Of a stretch of 64,000 nucleotides of DNA, positions 1 through 11,195 are shown one piece after another; the stretch's first letter is position 1; each line of letters opens with the position of its first letter. The notes under the pieces are model-generated. The model searched no databases. It was not told where the DNA came from and saw nothing but the letters and a program-made list of their open reading frames with translations. This DNA is from Litorivicinus sp. (lineage in GTDB: Bacteria > Pseudomonadota > Gammaproteobacteria > Pseudomonadales > Litorivicinaceae), in contig JAOLBK010000011.1 of the NCBI GenBank assembly GCA_028339155.1, positions 29,755 through 93,754 on the forward strand, written 5' to 3'. The position numbers and the translations under genes were made by a program.

Positions 1-59
1 CATAAAAAATAAGAGATCGACGCATATTCAATTTGCTGCCCTCTGCTTTGGAGCAGGCA

Positions 60-1760
60 TCACAATAGAGGATCACTTTCTTTGATATTAGCTTCGAATA
101 AATCAGGCCGGCCAATAAAAAATTTAATGCGATTAAGGGCCTCTGCTTCCCCCCAAAGCAACAGCTGATCGCCTAAGACCAAATCTAACTCGTCTCCTGG
201 AATTGGAATGACATCCGCATTTAAACGAGCAATTAAAAGACAGATTGCCGGCAATAGTGGCTGCTCCCGTAGCGGGTCGATCAAGAGATCACCAAGTTTT
301 ATCGTTGCTTCTTTTTGCAGAAGCTCAACCACACCCGGCGCCTGCGCTGCGGTCAAAACCAGAGCAAAGTGATCTAATTCACTTTGCTCAACAGACCTTC
401 GGTGCGACATTTTTCCAATAATATCGAAAACAAGAGAATCTGGCATGGCTTCTAGGTGGCCAAGAAATTGATTAAGCAAAGGCGTTTGAATTCGGGCGAA
501 CATCTCCTGTGCGATAACTCGATCTTCTCTTAAAATTTCATTAAACTGACCATGACGAAATACCAGCTCACTACTCGATCGATTTCTTCGGGCCACCGAA
601 AACAAGGCCGGCTTTTCTTCTAGAGCAGTTAAAAGAATTGACAGATTGTCACCATCGTCAGTGGTTCCTGCGATCACTCCAGTTGCATTCAGTATGCCAG
701 CTTCCCGAAGAGTTATAGCCTCTGTACCGACTCCCTCAACCCAATCACAAACGGAAGGGTCTTCCGGTGGCTCGCGACTCACCAAGCAGAGTGGAATTCC
801 CTCGCGAACAAAAGCTTCGACCACAAGCTCTGAAAATCGACCAGAGGCACAAATAATCCAATGACCCAAATCAGAGAGCTGATGCACGCTCAATTGATTG
901 AAATCTGGGTCAATCAGTTCGTTGTGCAGTGCGTAAGTATTGGGCCGACGAATCATTTGCACCAACCGATGTACGATCGCACGATTAGGGTCAATGACCA
1001 CCTCTGTACCAAAGCTCCTCAAATTTCTTGTGCTGAAATCCGTATTGGATCGAGAATAAACAGATAACCGAGGAGATAGAACTCGGGCATTCGTGGCGAT
1101 CATTAGATTTATCTGATCTCGCCCAGTCAGGGCCAAAACACCACAACAATGAGGCCTTGAAACACCTGAATCAACCAATATCTGGGGCTCAGAAGGATCG
1201 GATAGAAACACTGCTGGTTCGTAGGAAAGATTAATCAATCGAGCACAATCAATCCTTTCTGGATCTTCATCAACGACCACGCAGCGAATCTTAGCCTGAT
1301 CTAAAAACTGGATAAGCTGAAACCCGGTATCATCAAACCCACAAAGAATCCAAAAGGGTTCGTTGTGTGACCTTACTTGGGAAATTGAGCGATTTTGCGA
1401 ACGGATTCGGTGAAACGCAGGATCCGAAAATACAGAGAGAATAGATCCTATCGCATAAAGCCATGCAATGACCGTCGAGTACATCACCAAAAGCATCCAA
1501 AGCCTTTGGCTTTGATTAAATGGATAAGGAATCTCACCAAACCCGACTGTCATTGCGGTATAACTTACCGCGTAAAACGCATCCAAAAACGATAAGTAAT
1601 AAGGGGAACCTAAATCCGTTTCACCTGGGATCAGCACCAAACCTAGAATGCTGATCGAGTAAGTGACAATGAGCGCAATGAGTGGCGAACGCAGTTGGAC
1701 TAAAAGAAGCCATATAGGCTCGCTTTTTGAATGAGCCCAATATTGATCACCTTCTAACAT
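60..1760 (-). CDS. Potassium channel with two RCK (TrkA-N-like) domains
   Basis: Probable two-TM K+ channel of the inner membrane. Residues about 16-43 and 85-110 are hydrophobic helices flanking a pore loop whose selectivity filter reads TVGFGE (71-76), a variant of TVGYGD. A first nucleotide-binding RCK-like domain starts near residue 134 (WILCGFDDTG, a weakened GxGxxG loop) and a second near 295 (IICASGRFSE), as in Kch/MthK-type channels that gate by ligand binding to cytoplasmic RCK rings. The 566 aa length suits a channel plus two RCK units. Its ATG overlaps the stop of the upstream small membrane protein gene by 1 nt (TAATG), so the two are translated together. The ligand cannot be read from sequence; K+ selectivity is inferred from the filter. 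Confidence 0.85.
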   Translation of the reverse strand: MLEGDQYWAHSKSEPIWLLLVQLRSPLIALIVTYSISILGLVLIPGETDLGSPYYLSFLDAFYAVSYTAMTVGFGEIPYPFNQSQRLWMLLVMYSTVIAWLYAIGSILSVFSDPAFHRIRSQNRSISQVRSHNEPFWILCGFDDTGFQLIQFLDQAKIRCVVVDEDPERIDCARLINLSYEPAVFLSDPSEPQILVDSGVSRPHCCGVLALTGRDQINLMIATNARVLSPRLSVYSRSNTDFSTRNLRSFGTEVVIDPNRAIVHRLVQMIRRPNTYALHNELIDPDFNQLSVHQLSDLGHWIICASGRFSELVVEAFVREGIPLCLVSREPPEDPSVCDWVEGVGTEAITLREAGILNATGVIAGTTDDGDNLSILLTALEEKPALFSVARRNRSSSELVFRHGQFNEILREDRVIAQEMFARIQTPLLNQFLGHLEAMPDSLVFDIIGKMSHRRSVEQSELDHFALVLTAAQAPGVVELLQKEATIKLGDLLIDPLREQPLLPAICLLIARLNADVIPIPGDELDLVLGDQLLLWGEAEALNRIKFFIGRPDLFEANIKESDPLL

Positions 1761-2140
1761 TAGCGCTTCAACTGAATAGTCTCAGACAAAAGCAATACAA
1801 CGCTCGTTAAATTTGCGAGCATCGCTCCCCCAGCCAAAGAGACTATGCTTGCCATAACAGCTGGTGAAACATGGCCAGTCACTTCGCTAGAATATCCCCA
1901 AATTGTAGCTGCCATAATTAACTGCAGATCCGCCACCAGGCTTGTCGCTAGCAAGACAGCACCCATATGAGAGCGGTCGCCCACTTTAAGAACAGTGGCA
2001 ATTAAAGAAACAACCAACGTCAAAAATAATTCGTATGAATTATGGTGCAGCGGATTATCTATTTCCCCAATAAAAAACCCAAAATTTAACGTCAACGCCA
2101 AAACGATGAAAAACGCAAACCAGACACGCTGGGTATTCAT
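1760..2140 (-). CDS. Small four-helix membrane protein of unknown function
   Basis: A 126 aa protein, almost entirely hydrophobic, with about four predicted TM helices (roughly 2-22, 33-50, 60-83, 93-118). I place the start at the ATG at 2140 because GGAG lies 6 nt upstream; an in-frame GTG four codons earlier has no such site. It may belong to a DUF family seen in gammaproteobacteria (possibly DUF6394; this name is from memory). It sits 52 nt after mdh and overlaps the K+ channel gene by 1 nt, so a partner or regulatory role for the channel is plausible, but nothing in the sequence shows a function. Confidence 0.75.
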   Translation of the reverse strand: MNTQRVWFAFFIVLALTLNFGFFIGEIDNPLHHNSYELFLTLVVSLIATVLKVGDRSHMGAVLLATSLVADLQLIMAATIWGYSSEVTGHVSPAVMASIVSLAGGAMLANLTSVVLLLSETIQLKR

Positions 2141-2192
2141 AATCAACTCCACAAGATCGAGGGCACAGCCCCCTTTCGTTTATCCTCGCTGA

Positions 2193-3215
2193 TTATGCAG
2201 TCGGATGCGAGACTGCGTTAAATTTTACTTCAGTCTCAGCAGGTAATAAATCTACTATCGCGCCCCTTTCATCAACCAATTCATGATTAGTTTCCGCCAT
2301 TTTACCACGCGAAAAATCACTCACAGGAACGCCTTGGAGCACTCTGTAATCACCATCTGCACAGACAACCGGATAAGAATAAATAACGCCTGATGCAATC
2401 CCATAAGACCCATCAGAAGGGACCGCCATGGAAACCACCTTGCCACCACTACCTAACATCCAGTCACGCATATGATCAATCGCTGCCTGGGCAGCAGACG
2501 CAGCGGAAGATGCACCACGCGCGTCAATAATAGCAGCACCTCGCTTTGCGACAGTCGGTATATAATCATTCTCGTACCACGTACGATCCACCTGAGCTAA
2601 TGCTGGCAAATCTTTGACCGTGGCCTTGTGAAGATCCGGATACTGCGTCGGTGAATGATTACCCCAAATAATTACATTTTCGACGTCGGTCGGTGCAGCG
2701 CTCAAGTGATTCGCTAAAATCCCTACAGCACGGTTATGATCCAGACGTGTCATTGCCGTGAACTGACGCGGATCCAGATCGGGTGCATTACGGCCTGCAA
2801 TCAATGCATTGGTATTAGCGGGGTTCCCCACAACCAGGACACGAACTTGCCTAGAGGCGAAATTATTAAGTGCCTTACCCTGACCAGAAAAGATTTTGGC
2901 ATTTTCTTTAAGGAGATCGGCGCGTTCCATGCCAGGCCCACGAGGACGCGCACCAATTAAAAATGCGACATCAACATCTTTAAAACCGTCTTCCGGATTG
3001 TCGTGAGTACTAATCCCAGCAACCAGTGGAAATGCGCAATCGATTAGCTCCATAACCACACCATTAAGTGCTTTCATTGCCGGAGGAATTTCCAGTAATT
3101 GAAGAATTACCGGCTGGTCCTTGCCTAATAATTCTCCAGCAGCGATTTTAAATAAAATTGTATAACTGATCGCTCCAGCAGCACCAGTAACAGCAATGCG
3201 TAAAGGTTGTTTCAT
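2193..3215 (-). CDS. mdh: Malate dehydrogenase (NAD-dependent)
   Basis: Interconverts malate and oxaloacetate in the TCA cycle. The 340 aa product is of the cytosolic-type MDH group: nucleotide-binding loop TGAAGAI (10-16), active-site loop GARPRGPGM (88-96) with substrate arginines R92 and R98, NPANTN (131-136), LDHNR (158-162) with D159, and catalytic H187 in GNHSPT. The ATG at 3215 is chosen because GAGGAG precedes it by a normal distance and family members start at MKxPxRIAVTG; a longer frame would run into the upstream gene. Its start overlaps the stop of the esterase gene by 4 nt (ATGA), implying one transcript. Confidence 0.97.
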   Translation of the reverse strand: MKQPLRIAVTGAAGAISYTILFKIAAGELLGKDQPVILQLLEIPPAMKALNGVVMELIDCAFPLVAGISTHDNPEDGFKDVDVAFLIGARPRGPGMERADLLKENAKIFSGQGKALNNFASRQVRVLVVGNPANTNALIAGRNAPDLDPRQFTAMTRLDHNRAVGILANHLSAAPTDVENVIIWGNHSPTQYPDLHKATVKDLPALAQVDRTWYENDYIPTVAKRGAAIIDARGASSAASAAQAAIDHMRDWMLGSGGKVVSMAVPSDGSYGIASGVIYSYPVVCADGDYRVLQGVPVSDFSRGKMAETNHELVDERGAIVDLLPAETEVKFNAVSHPTA

Positions 3216-3895
3216 TCTTTGCTCCTCGTCGGGGAATCGGAGTTCAAAATTAATGCCATCCATATTCCGATGGCTCGTAATTGCTCAGGCATCACGCTAT
3301 GCGGCATGGAATAAGCCTGAAAAGTAACCGGATAACCCAGCGATTGAAGTGATTCAAAAGCAGCCTCTCCAAGTGCATACGGGACAACAGGATCCAAGGT
3401 CCCGTGGTGAATTTCGATGGGTAGATTCATAGGATTCTGGCCCAGAAGCAAGTCACGATCTTGATCACCTACCCAATAGGTAGAAAGAGCTAGTACGCCA
3501 CCCAAACCACAACTTGATCTGACTCCCGCATACAAAGCTACCGCTCCGCCTTGGCTGAACCCAACCAAAAGAATATTATGTGGCGCAATCCCTGCTTCAA
3601 TTTGAGCTTTTATAATATTATCCACACGATCAGCTGATTTGCGAATTCCATCAACATCAATAGTCCGCGCTATATCCACGTCGGTGATGTCATACCATCC
3701 GGGCATGACTATTCCACCGTTTACCGTCACGGGTATTGCCGGTGCGTTCGGGAAAATAAAGCGAATCGACTGTTCGTTAATGCCTAACAGGGCTATTGAC
3801 GATTCAAAGTCGGCTCCACTGGCGCCCAAGCCATGTAACCAAATGACCGCACTTTCAGCAGGTTTTTCAGGTTCTACAACGACGGCATCGAACAT
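3212..3895 (-). CDS. Carboxylesterase / phospholipase family alpha-beta hydrolase
   Basis: A 227 aa serine hydrolase of the carboxylesterase/acyl-protein thioesterase group (EstB-like). Oxyanion region HGLGASG at 21-27, nucleophile elbow GFSQGG (112-117, Ser114), acid Asp168 in GTLDPVV and base His199 in MPHSV give a full catalytic triad at the family's usual spacing. No signal peptide, so cytoplasmic. The natural substrate is unknown; short acyl esters are typical of the family. First gene of a minus-strand run with mdh (4 nt overlap), the small membrane protein and the K+ channel; divergent from the acyltransferase at 3961. Confidence 0.9.
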   Translation of the reverse strand: MFDAVVVEPEKPAESAVIWLHGLGASGADFESSIALLGINEQSIRFIFPNAPAIPVTVNGGIVMPGWYDITDVDIARTIDVDGIRKSADRVDNIIKAQIEAGIAPHNILLVGFSQGGAVALYAGVRSSCGLGGVLALSTYWVGDQDRDLLLGQNPMNLPIEIHHGTLDPVVPYALGEAAFESLQSLGYPVTFQAYSMPHSVMPEQLRAIGIWMALILNSDSPTRSKE

Positions 3896-3960
3896 GCAAT
3901 TTCCAATGAATTAAGGAAGGCGGAGCGTAATCGCGTTAATCTATGTGAGCAATCGCACTC

Positions 3961-4848
3961 ATGGCTGAATTTATGATCACAAGTTTACGCTTTTTTTTTC
4001 TCGCAGTGGCAACATTTTTAGGCGGAATCCTTATCGCACTTGTCTCTACGCTGAAACTGATCCCATCCACATCTAGGTTCAGTTATCGGATATCAGCAAG
4101 AATTGCAGCTCTCTGGGGCGACATCATGCGTTGGCTACTAACTACAATCCCAATCCAATGGACAATCACCGGGGACCAGCCCAGTCCAAAAGGCACCTAC
4201 CTCCTGATCGCAAACCACCAGAGCTGGATCGATATCCTGGTAGTTATGGTCCTATTGGGTAAAGGCACCACATTGCCGCGATTTTTCATGAAATGGGAAC
4301 TTATTTACGTCCCGGTACTTGGGATCTGCGCTTGGGCACTCGATTTTCCAATCATGCGTCGCTATACCCAGAACGACATAAACGGCCGTCCGGACCTCAA
4401 GAATCGGGACTTTGCCTATGCTGAAAGAGTGCTGTCACGCAATCCAGAAGAGCCTTGCGTAGTTGTTAATTATGCTGAAGGTACTCGGCTGTCCCCGGCT
4501 AAACATCAAAAAAATCGTTCGCCTTTCAAGCATTTACTGAAACCTAAGGTCGGGGGATCTCAATTAGCACTAGCTTGCATGCAAGATCGTCTCGATGGAG
4601 TCATTGATGTTACGCTAGCCTACCCTGGCGCAACACTAAGCATGTGGCACTTACTCTCGGGTCAGGTACCACACATAATGATTCATGCTGAACAAATTGA
4701 AGTTCCACTAGAGCTTCAAAAGTCCGCAAAAACATTGCCCGAGCTAAAAGCTTTTCGAGGTTGGATGAACGCGATTTGGACCCGGAAAGATGCGAGACTA
4801 GATGCCATGCTCAGCGGTATACAGGAAGCCGGTCACACAAAGCCTTGA
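3961..4848 (+). CDS. 1-acyl-glycerol-3-phosphate acyltransferase family protein (YihG/PlsC-like)
   Basis: Membrane-bound acyltransferase of 295 aa. An N-terminal TM helix (about 7-31) is followed by the family blocks: NHQSWID (85-91, the HX4D catalytic motif), the RRY region near 133, EGTR (173-176) and the KPKVGG block near 194-199. This order and spacing match the PlsC superfamily, particularly the YihG-like branch with an extended C terminus; it probably acylates lysophosphatidic acid or a related lipid. No good Shine-Dalgarno is seen; a second ATG lies at 3973. Its 3' end overlaps the convergent glyA by 38 nt. Confidence 0.88.
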   Translation: MAEFMITSLRFFFLAVATFLGGILIALVSTLKLIPSTSRFSYRISARIAALWGDIMRWLLTTIPIQWTITGDQPSPKGTYLLIANHQSWIDILVVMVLLGKGTTLPRFFMKWELIYVPVLGICAWALDFPIMRRYTQNDINGRPDLKNRDFAYAERVLSRNPEEPCVVVNYAEGTRLSPAKHQKNRSPFKHLLKPKVGGSQLALACMQDRLDGVIDVTLAYPGATLSMWHLLSGQVPHIMIHAEQIEVPLELQKSAKTLPELKAFRGWMNAIWTRKDARLDAMLSGIQEAGHTKP

Positions 4849-6064
4849 CTTGCTCACGCACACGGCCTTTTGTTGATTCGGCATCTAAGTTTTCCAACAC
4901 ATCGCAGATTAACTGAGTCAGATGCCGGCAATCATCCTCAACAAATCCACGGGTTGTCACAGCAGGTGTTCCAATTCGGATTCCTGATGTTACAAAAGGT
5001 GATTGCGGATCATTGGGAACGGCATTTTTGTTAACTGTAATATTACTTTCACCGAGGGCAGTATCCGCCGCTTTTCCAGTGATCCCTTGGGCCACCAAAT
5101 CTACTAGCATCAAGTGATTGTCCGTCCCACCCGAAATAATTTTGAAGCCGCGCTCAACGAATCCTGACGCCATCACTTTAGCGTTTTTCACCACTTGCTC
5201 TTGATAAGACTTGAATCCGGGCTCCATAGCCTCTTTGAATGCCACGGCTTTAGCTGCAATAACATGCATCAACGGACCACCCTGCATCCCAGGAAATACC
5301 GCAGAATTCAGTTTTTTGTGAAGCACTTCGTCCTCGTGACCGGAAAGAATGAGGCCTGAACGGGGGCCCCTTAGCGTTTTATGCGTTGTCGTCGTTACTA
5401 CGTGCGCGTGCGGAATTGGCGATGGATAAACACCAGCTGCGACCAGCCCGGCTATATGCGCCATATCTACCAATAAATATGCGCCCACATTGTCAGCAAT
5501 TTCGCGCAGTTTAGCCCAGTCGACAACTCGCGAATAAGCAGAAAATCCGCCTAAGATAAGCTTAGGTTTATGCTTCTCCGCCAAATCAGCAACTTGGTTG
5601 TAGTTCATGTAGCCATCAGAGTCGATGCCATACTGAACTGCATTATAGATTTTCCCTGAAAAGTTAACTGATGCCCCGTGCGTTAAATGGCCACCATCTG
5701 CCAAGGACATTCCGAGCAGTGTGTCGCCTGCATCCATCAGAGCCAAATAGGCTGCAGCGTTAGCTTGCGATCCAGCATGCGGCTGAACATTTGCATAAGC
5801 TGCACCAAATAATTTCTTGGCTCGATCGATCGCAAGATCCTCAACCAAATCCACGTACTCACATCCACCGTAGTAACGCTTACCCGGGTAACCCTCAGCA
5901 TACTTATTAGTGAGTCCGGAACCCTGTGCTTCCAGCACACGTGGACTGGCATAGTTTTCAGAAGCGATCAGCTCAATGTGATCTTCCTGACGCTGTAATT
6001 CAGAATTAATAGCCTCCGATAATTCCGAATCATATTGTTCAATCGTGGATGCTCTTGCATACAT
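4811..6064 (-). CDS. glyA: Serine hydroxymethyltransferase
   Basis: PLP enzyme converting serine and tetrahydrofolate to glycine and methylene-THF. The 417 aa length equals the bacterial norm. The PLP lysine is K229 in [13 protein letters not shown]200 and H203 (VDMAHIAG) contact the cofactor, and [11 protein letters not shown] (31-41) and [13 protein letters not shown] (55-67) are diagnostic. GAGGAAA precedes the ATG at a usable distance. It lies back to back with the riboswitch-controlled gcv operon, and the two act in the same one-carbon cycle. The last 38 nt overlap the convergent acyltransferase gene. Confidence 0.98.
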   Translation of the reverse strand: MYARASTIEQYDSELSEAINSELQRQEDHIELIASENYASPRVLEAQGSGLTNKYAEGYPGKRYYGGCEYVDLVEDLAIDRAKKLFGAAYANVQPHAGSQANAAAYLALMDAGDTLLGMSLADGGHLTHGASVNFSGKIYNAVQYGIDSDGYMNYNQVADLAEKHKPKLILGGFSAYSRVVDWAKLREIADNVGAYLLVDMAHIAGLVAAGVYPSPIPHAHVVTTTTHKTLRGPRSGLILSGHEDEVLHKKLNSAVFPGMQGGPLMHVIAAKAVAFKEAMEPGFKSYQEQVVKNAKVMASGFVERGFKIISGGTDNHLMLVDLVAQGITGKAADTALGESNITVNKNAVPNDPQSPFVTSGIRIGTPAVTTRGFVEDDCRHLTQLICDVLENLDAESTKGRVREQVKALCDRLPVYR

Positions 6065-6662
6065 CGCAAACTTTCCTCATCTTAAAATCTATTTATTGAT
6101 CATCAAATAAACTGGTTAGTAATTTGTAACGAAGTTATTTCTTACCTTGCTAGAAAGCTTACAATTCACTCGGGAGAAGAATTATAATTAGTCATAAAAG
6201 TTCATGTAATGATTCGAACTAAGCAAAACTCCGAAAATATTGCGCTTGTACCTTACAAAGGAAGACGAGCTGTAAGTCAGGATTTAGAACCACAATTTAC
6301 ACATTACTCAACACAAATTCCAGGGATTCAATGCATCAATCAAGTTTCAATCCGTTCCGGCAAATAAAATGAGGAGTAACTTGATTCTCAAATTTAGCAC
6401 ATCCCAAAATAAAGGCCGACTTCCAATCAATCCCTCTTGGAAATTAAACTCAAGGCTTTGGGTAAATCCCGCCCAAAAACATTGTCAAACGCGATACTTT
6501 GGGTTGCTATCCGATTCAAAGGTAATCTTCACGGAAGCCGAGGTGAGCATAAAGACTCATAGCATCAAAAATTGAAGAATATTGTACTTCAAAGATTGAT
6601 TATTTAGGCTGATCAGCGCATGATTTAGACTTCTTTCGTACGGCAAATGTTGTACACGTCAT
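6065..6662. other. Intergenic region between glyA and the glycine riboswitch
   Basis: About 600 nt separate the divergent glyA and gcv units. It is AT-rich and should hold both promoters. A TATAAT stands at 6183-6188 on the plus strand without a convincing -35 box. A 52-codon frame from the ATG at 6209 and a 68-codon frame from 6369 have no ribosome binding site and no recognisable protein, so I call neither. Nothing else is identified here. Confidence 0.6.
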
Positions 6663-6810
6663 TGAGGGAGAGCGCGTAAGCCGCCGAAGGAGCAACCGAC
6701 CCGGAAACTCTCAGGCCACAGGACCGCAATGGCGTGCAGAGGATCTGGAAAGCAGCGAAAGCTCACCGAAGGAGTAAGGGAATACCCGAATCTCTCAGGT
6801 CAATGACAGA
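6663..6810 (+). promoter_or_regulatory. Tandem glycine riboswitch
   Basis: Two consecutive glycine aptamers are visible. The first has GGGAGAGC near 6666, the core CCGAAGGAGC near 6683-6692 and CTCTCAGGC near 6708-6716. The second has GAGGATCTGG near 6739, CACCGAAGGAG near 6764-6774 and TCTCTCAGGTCAATGACAGA near 6791-6810. These are the conserved elements of the gcvT (glycine) riboswitch family. The gcvT ribosome binding site AAGGAG (6832-6837) follows within about 25 nt, so control is likely by access to that site or by transcription through this leader; glycine binding is expected to turn on the cleavage operon. Confidence 0.95.
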
Positions 6811-6842
6811 TGGGTCATGCCACTAAACGCCAAGGAGCGCGC

Positions 6843-7955
6843 ATGATTGTTGATGTCCAACATTTAAAACTTGAGTCTTTTCACACAAAATTGGGTGCGA
6901 AATTTGTGTCGTTCGCCGGATATCGTATGCCGATTTCTTATCCCTTAGGCGTTAAAGGCGAACACCTCCAGACTCGCAAGGCAATTGGTTTATTCGACGT
7001 ATCCCATATGGGTCAAATAATTATCGAAGGACCTCAGGCTGCTGAGGCACTGGAAAAACTAGTGCCAGCTGCGCTGCAAGAAATGAAACCAGGGCAAATA
7101 CGATATTCGCAATTGACGCTTGAAAATGGCGGCATTCTTGATGACTTAATGCTAACTCGATGGGATAAAAACTCATGGGGATTAGTGGTCAATGGCGCAT
7201 GCAAATTTGACGACATAAAACATCTCGGACAGTATCTCGATGCATCAATACTGATGACGCATCTAGAAGATTTATGCTTAATTGCAGTCCAAGGTCCGAG
7301 AGCTCGTTTAGCTTTATCCAGTATAATACCCGAAGCTGCTGACCTAGTTTTCATGCAAAGCATAAGAACAACCTGGAATAATATCGAAATCGTTTTATCT
7401 TGCTGCGGTTACACAGGTGAAGATGGCTATGAGATTTCTATTCATAAAGATCACGCTGAGACGCTCGCTATTAAACTTACCGATCTAGAGGAAGCGACCT
7501 GGGTAGGCCTCGGCGCCAGAAATTCACTACGACTTGAAACAGGCCTTTGTCTTTATGGTAACGACCTGACCCGCGACACGACACCAATTGAGGCAGGCCT
7601 AATTTGGTCGATTCAAAAGCGACGAAGAATCGAAGGTGGCTTTTTGGGTGCTGAAGTAATCTGTAAGCAAATCGAAATAGGTGCGGATAGAAAACGAGTA
7701 GGCATTACACCATTGGACGGTCGCACACCAATTCGTGATCACACTTTATTAAAAACCGAAGGTGGAGAGCTTGTTGGAGAAATCACCTCTGGTGGATTTG
7801 GGCCAACGCATAACGGACCAATTGCTATGGCTTATATTAGCCACAACGTTAGCGCAATTGAAACCACACTGGTGGCAGAAGTCCGAGGCAAAGCACTCCC
7901 CTGCAAGGTCTGTGATCCAGGCTTTGTAAAGCAGCATTACATTCGAGCGCTTTAA
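6843..7955 (+). CDS. gcvT: Glycine cleavage system aminomethyltransferase (T protein)
   Basis: Transfers the methylene unit from aminomethyl-GcvH to THF, releasing ammonia. The 370 aa product has the GcvT N-terminal folate-binding domain with FDVSHMGQI (51-59), GGILDDLML (96-104; D100/D101 include the catalytic aspartate) and CGYTGEDGYEIS, and the C-terminal barrel domain from about residue 285. The ATG at 6843 is preferred because AAGGAG lies 5 nt upstream; an in-frame ATG at 6810 falls inside the riboswitch. First gene of gcvT-gcvH-gcvP-lipA-M48. Confidence 0.97.
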   Translation: MIVDVQHLKLESFHTKLGAKFVSFAGYRMPISYPLGVKGEHLQTRKAIGLFDVSHMGQIIIEGPQAAEALEKLVPAALQEMKPGQIRYSQLTLENGGILDDLMLTRWDKNSWGLVVNGACKFDDIKHLGQYLDASILMTHLEDLCLIAVQGPRARLALSSIIPEAADLVFMQSIRTTWNNIEIVLSCCGYTGEDGYEISIHKDHAETLAIKLTDLEEATWVGLGARNSLRLETGLCLYGNDLTRDTTPIEAGLIWSIQKRRRIEGGFLGAEVICKQIEIGADRKRVGITPLDGRTPIRDHTLLKTEGGELVGEITSGGFGPTHNGPIAMAYISHNVSAIETTLVAEVRGKALPCKVCDPGFVKQHYIRAL

Positions 7956-7971
7956 CTAAGAGGAACCTATC

Positions 7972-8349
7972 ATGACTATGAAATATACCCGTGAGCACGA
8001 ATGGCTTCGAATCGAAGGTGAAATCGCCACGATTGGAATTACCTTTTATGCCCAAGAGCAATTAGGAGACGTGGTATTTGTCGAGCTTCCTGATATAGAC
8101 ACCAACTGCGATCAGGGTGCCGAAGTCGCTGTAGTTGAATCGGTCAAAGCAGCTAGTGATATTTATGCACCAATTAGTGGAACTATCATCGAGGTCAATG
8201 AAGACCTATCCGAACGACCAGAGCTTATCAATGAAGACCCTGAAAACGACGGTTGGTTTTTCCGAATACGGCTCGACGACATTTCTGAATTGGATGCATT
8301 ACTAGACGAAGCAGCCTATCAAGAATTTATTCAAGAAGAAGAATTGTAA
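7972..8349 (+). CDS. gcvH: Glycine cleavage system H protein (lipoyl carrier)
   Basis: A 125 aa lipoyl-domain protein that shuttles the aminomethyl group between GcvP, GcvT and the lipoamide dehydrogenase. The lipoylation site is K59 in ESVKAAS, with EHEWLR (8-13) and the glycine-rich hinge near NDGW typical of the family. AGAGGAA precedes the start. It lies 16 nt after gcvT and 11 nt before gcvP. The L protein gene (lpd) is not in the window. The C-terminal tail is strongly acidic, which is common in GcvH. Confidence 0.98.
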   Translation: MTMKYTREHEWLRIEGEIATIGITFYAQEQLGDVVFVELPDIDTNCDQGAEVAVVESVKAASDIYAPISGTIIEVNEDLSERPELINEDPENDGWFFRIRLDDISELDALLDEAAYQEFIQEEEL

Positions 8350-8360
8350 GAGGATTGCCC

Positions 8361-11195
8361 ATGAATCGGGAAATGAAGTTCGCCGACCGCCACATTGGTT
8401 TATCTGATTCAGACCAAGTTAAGATGCTCAAGACTCTTGGATTAAAGTCAATCGATTCATTGGCCGACGCGGTAGTTCCTGAGCCCATCCGAAAACGCAA
8501 ACAAATGTTATTGCCAAATGCCCTTTCTGAGGCCGATGCACTTTTGGAAATCAAGAAAATTGCATCAAAAAATAAAGTCGTTCGAACATTAATTGGTCAA
8601 GGCTATTATCACACAATCACTCCCTCAGTCATTCAACGGAACGTACTCGAAAATCCAGCTTGGTACACCGCATACACTCCATACCAACCTGAAATTTCAC
8701 AAGGCCGCTTGGAGGCTATCTTCAATTTTCAAACGATGGTGGTTGAGCTTACTGGAATGACGCTCTCTAATGCATCGCTCTTGGATGAGGGGACTGCAGC
8801 CGCAGAGGCCATGACTTTGTGCAAGCGCAGCGCAAAAACGAAGTCAAAGCGCTTTTATGTAGCAACCAACCTGTTTGAACAAACTCAAGCCGTAGTCAGA
8901 ACTCGTGCCCAGCCACTCGGGTTTGAAATTGTTGCTTTTGATCCTCATAACCCCCCTGAATTTAATGATGCTTTTGGAATATTAGTGCAATACACCGGAA
9001 GTGACGGCGTGATAGTTGATATCAAAACGCTAATCACGAAAGCAAAAATGAGCAATATTTTTACGATCGTAGCAGCTGACATCTTGAGTTTGACGCTTCT
9101 TGAGTCACCAGGAGCACTTGGCGCTGACATATGTCTCGGTTCAACTCAGCGCTTTGGCGTACCCATGGGTAACGGTGGTCCACACGCTGCATTCTTCGCG
9201 GTTACCGACAAACTCAAGCGGTCGATTCCAGGCCGCCTGGTTGGGCAATCAATTGATTCTGAAGGACGCACCGCTTATCGGCTTACATTGCAAACTCGCG
9301 AGCAACATATCCGCCGAGAAAAGGCGACGAGTAATATTTGTACCGCGCAAGTTTTACTGGCCAATATTGCCGGCTTCTACGCTTGCTATCACGGGCCTCA
9401 AGGACTAACAGCAATCGCTGAGCGTATTCATAAATTGACGGGTCGGCTATCCAGCGCGTTGGCGGCAATTGGCCTGAATGTAAACACCTCCTTTTTCGAC
9501 ACTCTCTCAATTCGATGCTCTAACGTCGAAATAATTCAGAGCAGGGCGCGCGACGCTGGCTTCAACCTCCATTTTATCAATGAGCACACAATCAGTCTTT
9601 CTCTGGATGAAGCATCGACCGAAGCCGAGGTCGATGCCTTGATTGCAGTCTTTAGCGCAAAATCCGTTTTCAAACAAACGTCAGGCATCCCAACATCGCT
9701 CGCTCGGAAGGGTCAATTCATGTCTCAAGCTGCTTTTAATAGCTATCACTCTGAGACGGAAATGATGCGCTATCTTCGCAAGCTGTCCGACCGTGACCTG
9801 GCCTTAGATCGCGCGATGATCCCACTTGGTTCTTGCACCATGAAACTTAACTCTGCGTCAGAGATGGCACCAATCACTTGGCCTGAATTTGCTGATATCC
9901 ATCCATTTGCACCTGTTGAACAGCGTCAAGGGTATTTGCAAATGATTCAGGAATTGAGCGATTGGTTGGTCGAAATCACAGACTATGCAGGAATTTCACT
10001 GCAACCGAATTCAGGAGCCCAAGGCGAGTACGCAGGGTTACTCGCCATTCAAGGCTATCATGCTGCACGTGGTGAAAATTACCGCAATATCTGCCTTGTC
10101 CCATCCTCTGCGCATGGCACAAATCCAGCCAGCGCTCAGATGGCTGGGTTAGATGTGGTAGTTGTGCAATGCGATCAGCACGGAAATATTGACCTAAACG
10201 ATCTCAAACAAAAAGTCGAACAGCACGGAAGCAATTTATCCTGTTTGATGATTACTTACCCATCGACTCATGGCGTTTTTGAAACCGAAGTTCAGGCAGC
10301 ATGTGCACTGGTCCACTCCAAAGGCGGCCAAATTTATCTAGATGGTGCCAATATGAACGCTCAGGTTGGACTCACAAGTCCGGGAATTATTGGTTCAGAC
10401 GTTTCGCACCTAAACCTGCACAAAACATTCTGCATCCCACATGGCGGTGGTGGTCCCGGGGTCGGCCCGATTGGTGTCGCAAAGCATCTAGTACCATTCA
10501 TGCCCGGCCATCCAAAATTATCTGGGAATCACGTCATTGGCCCTATATCAGCCGCACCCTTCGGGTCAGCAATGATTCTACCCATTTCATGGATGTACAT
10601 TCGAATGATGGGCCCTGACGGTCTCACAAAGGCCACCAAGTGCGCTATCCTATCCGCCAATTACATCGCCAAACGACTAGCCGATCACTATCCGATTTTG
10701 TACACAGACAAACAAGGTTTTGTTGCGCACGAATGTATTTTAGATACACGTGTAGTGAGAGATTCGTGTGGCATTACAGTCGATGATATTGCTAAGAGAT
10801 TAATTGATTATGGATTCCATGCTCCCACCATGAGCTGGCCTGTTTCCGGAACGCTCATGATCGAACCAACAGAGAGTGAGTCACTCTCTGAAATTGACCG
10901 TTTTTGTGAGGCCATGATTGCGATCCGTCGAGAAATTTCTGAAGTGGAATCAGGCAAGCTTACTGCCGAATATTCAGTCTTGCGGCATGCACCCTATACC
11001 GTTGGGGCGCTGACTGCCGACAATTGGCGGCACCCATTTGATCGAGAAAAAGCGGCATTTCCAATTGAATCGCTGAAAATTGATCGTTATTGGCCGCCCG
11101 TCGCAAGGATTGACAACGTCTATGGCGACCGCAATCTTAATTGTAGCTGTGCCCCGCTTTCCGATTACTCTGATGCACCAACGGAAGCGGCATGA
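8361..11195 (+). CDS. gcvP: Glycine dehydrogenase (decarboxylating), single-chain P protein
   Basis: PLP-dependent decarboxylase of the glycine cleavage system, 944 aa and therefore the fused homodimeric form rather than split GcvPA/GcvPB. The N-terminal half contains GQGYYHT and the catalytically silent domain; the C-terminal half carries the PLP lysine K688 in LHKTF, followed by the glycine-rich loop PHGGGGPG. I take the ATG at 8361 since AGAGGA is 6 nt upstream; the longer frame would need a TTG two codons earlier. Its stop overlaps the lipA start by 4 nt (ATGA). Confidence 0.98.
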   Translation: MNREMKFADRHIGLSDSDQVKMLKTLGLKSIDSLADAVVPEPIRKRKQMLLPNALSEADALLEIKKIASKNKVVRTLIGQGYYHTITPSVIQRNVLENPAWYTAYTPYQPEISQGRLEAIFNFQTMVVELTGMTLSNASLLDEGTAAAEAMTLCKRSAKTKSKRFYVATNLFEQTQAVVRTRAQPLGFEIVAFDPHNPPEFNDAFGILVQYTGSDGVIVDIKTLITKAKMSNIFTIVAADILSLTLLESPGALGADICLGSTQRFGVPMGNGGPHAAFFAVTDKLKRSIPGRLVGQSIDSEGRTAYRLTLQTREQHIRREKATSNICTAQVLLANIAGFYACYHGPQGLTAIAERIHKLTGRLSSALAAIGLNVNTSFFDTLSIRCSNVEIIQSRARDAGFNLHFINEHTISLSLDEASTEAEVDALIAVFSAKSVFKQTSGIPTSLARKGQFMSQAAFNSYHSETEMMRYLRKLSDRDLALDRAMIPLGSCTMKLNSASEMAPITWPEFADIHPFAPVEQRQGYLQMIQELSDWLVEITDYAGISLQPNSGAQGEYAGLLAIQGYHAARGENYRNICLVPSSAHGTNPASAQMAGLDVVVVQCDQHGNIDLNDLKQKVEQHGSNLSCLMITYPSTHGVFETEVQAACALVHSKGGQIYLDGANMNAQVGLTSPGIIGSDVSHLNLHKTFCIPHGGGGPGVGPIGVAKHLVPFMPGHPKLSGNHVIGPISAAPFGSAMILPISWMYIRMMGPDGLTKATKCAILSANYIAKRLADHYPILYTDKQGFVAHECILDTRVVRDSCGITVDDIAKRLIDYGFHAPTMSWPVSGTLMIEPTESESLSEIDRFCEAMIAIRREISEVESGKLTAEYSVLRHAPYTVGALTADNWRHPFDREKAAFPIESLKIDRYWPPVARIDNVYGDRNLNCSCAPLSDYSDAPTEAA

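Noticed and set aside
6209..6367. 52-codon frame with a TATAAT about 20 nt upstream
   Set aside because: No Shine-Dalgarno and no family resemblance; not enough support.
6369..6575. 68-codon open frame upstream of the glycine riboswitch
   Set aside because: No ribosome site, no recognisable protein features, lies in an AT-rich regulatory region.
8945..9130. Antisense and out-of-frame open frames inside gcvP and other long genes
   Set aside because: They lie within well-identified proteins and show no independent features.
10871..10889. 19-nt palindrome AGAGAGTGAGTCACTCTCT in gcvP
   Set aside because: Only 9-bp arms around one base, encodes ordinary ESESLSE residues; plausible by chance in a long gene.
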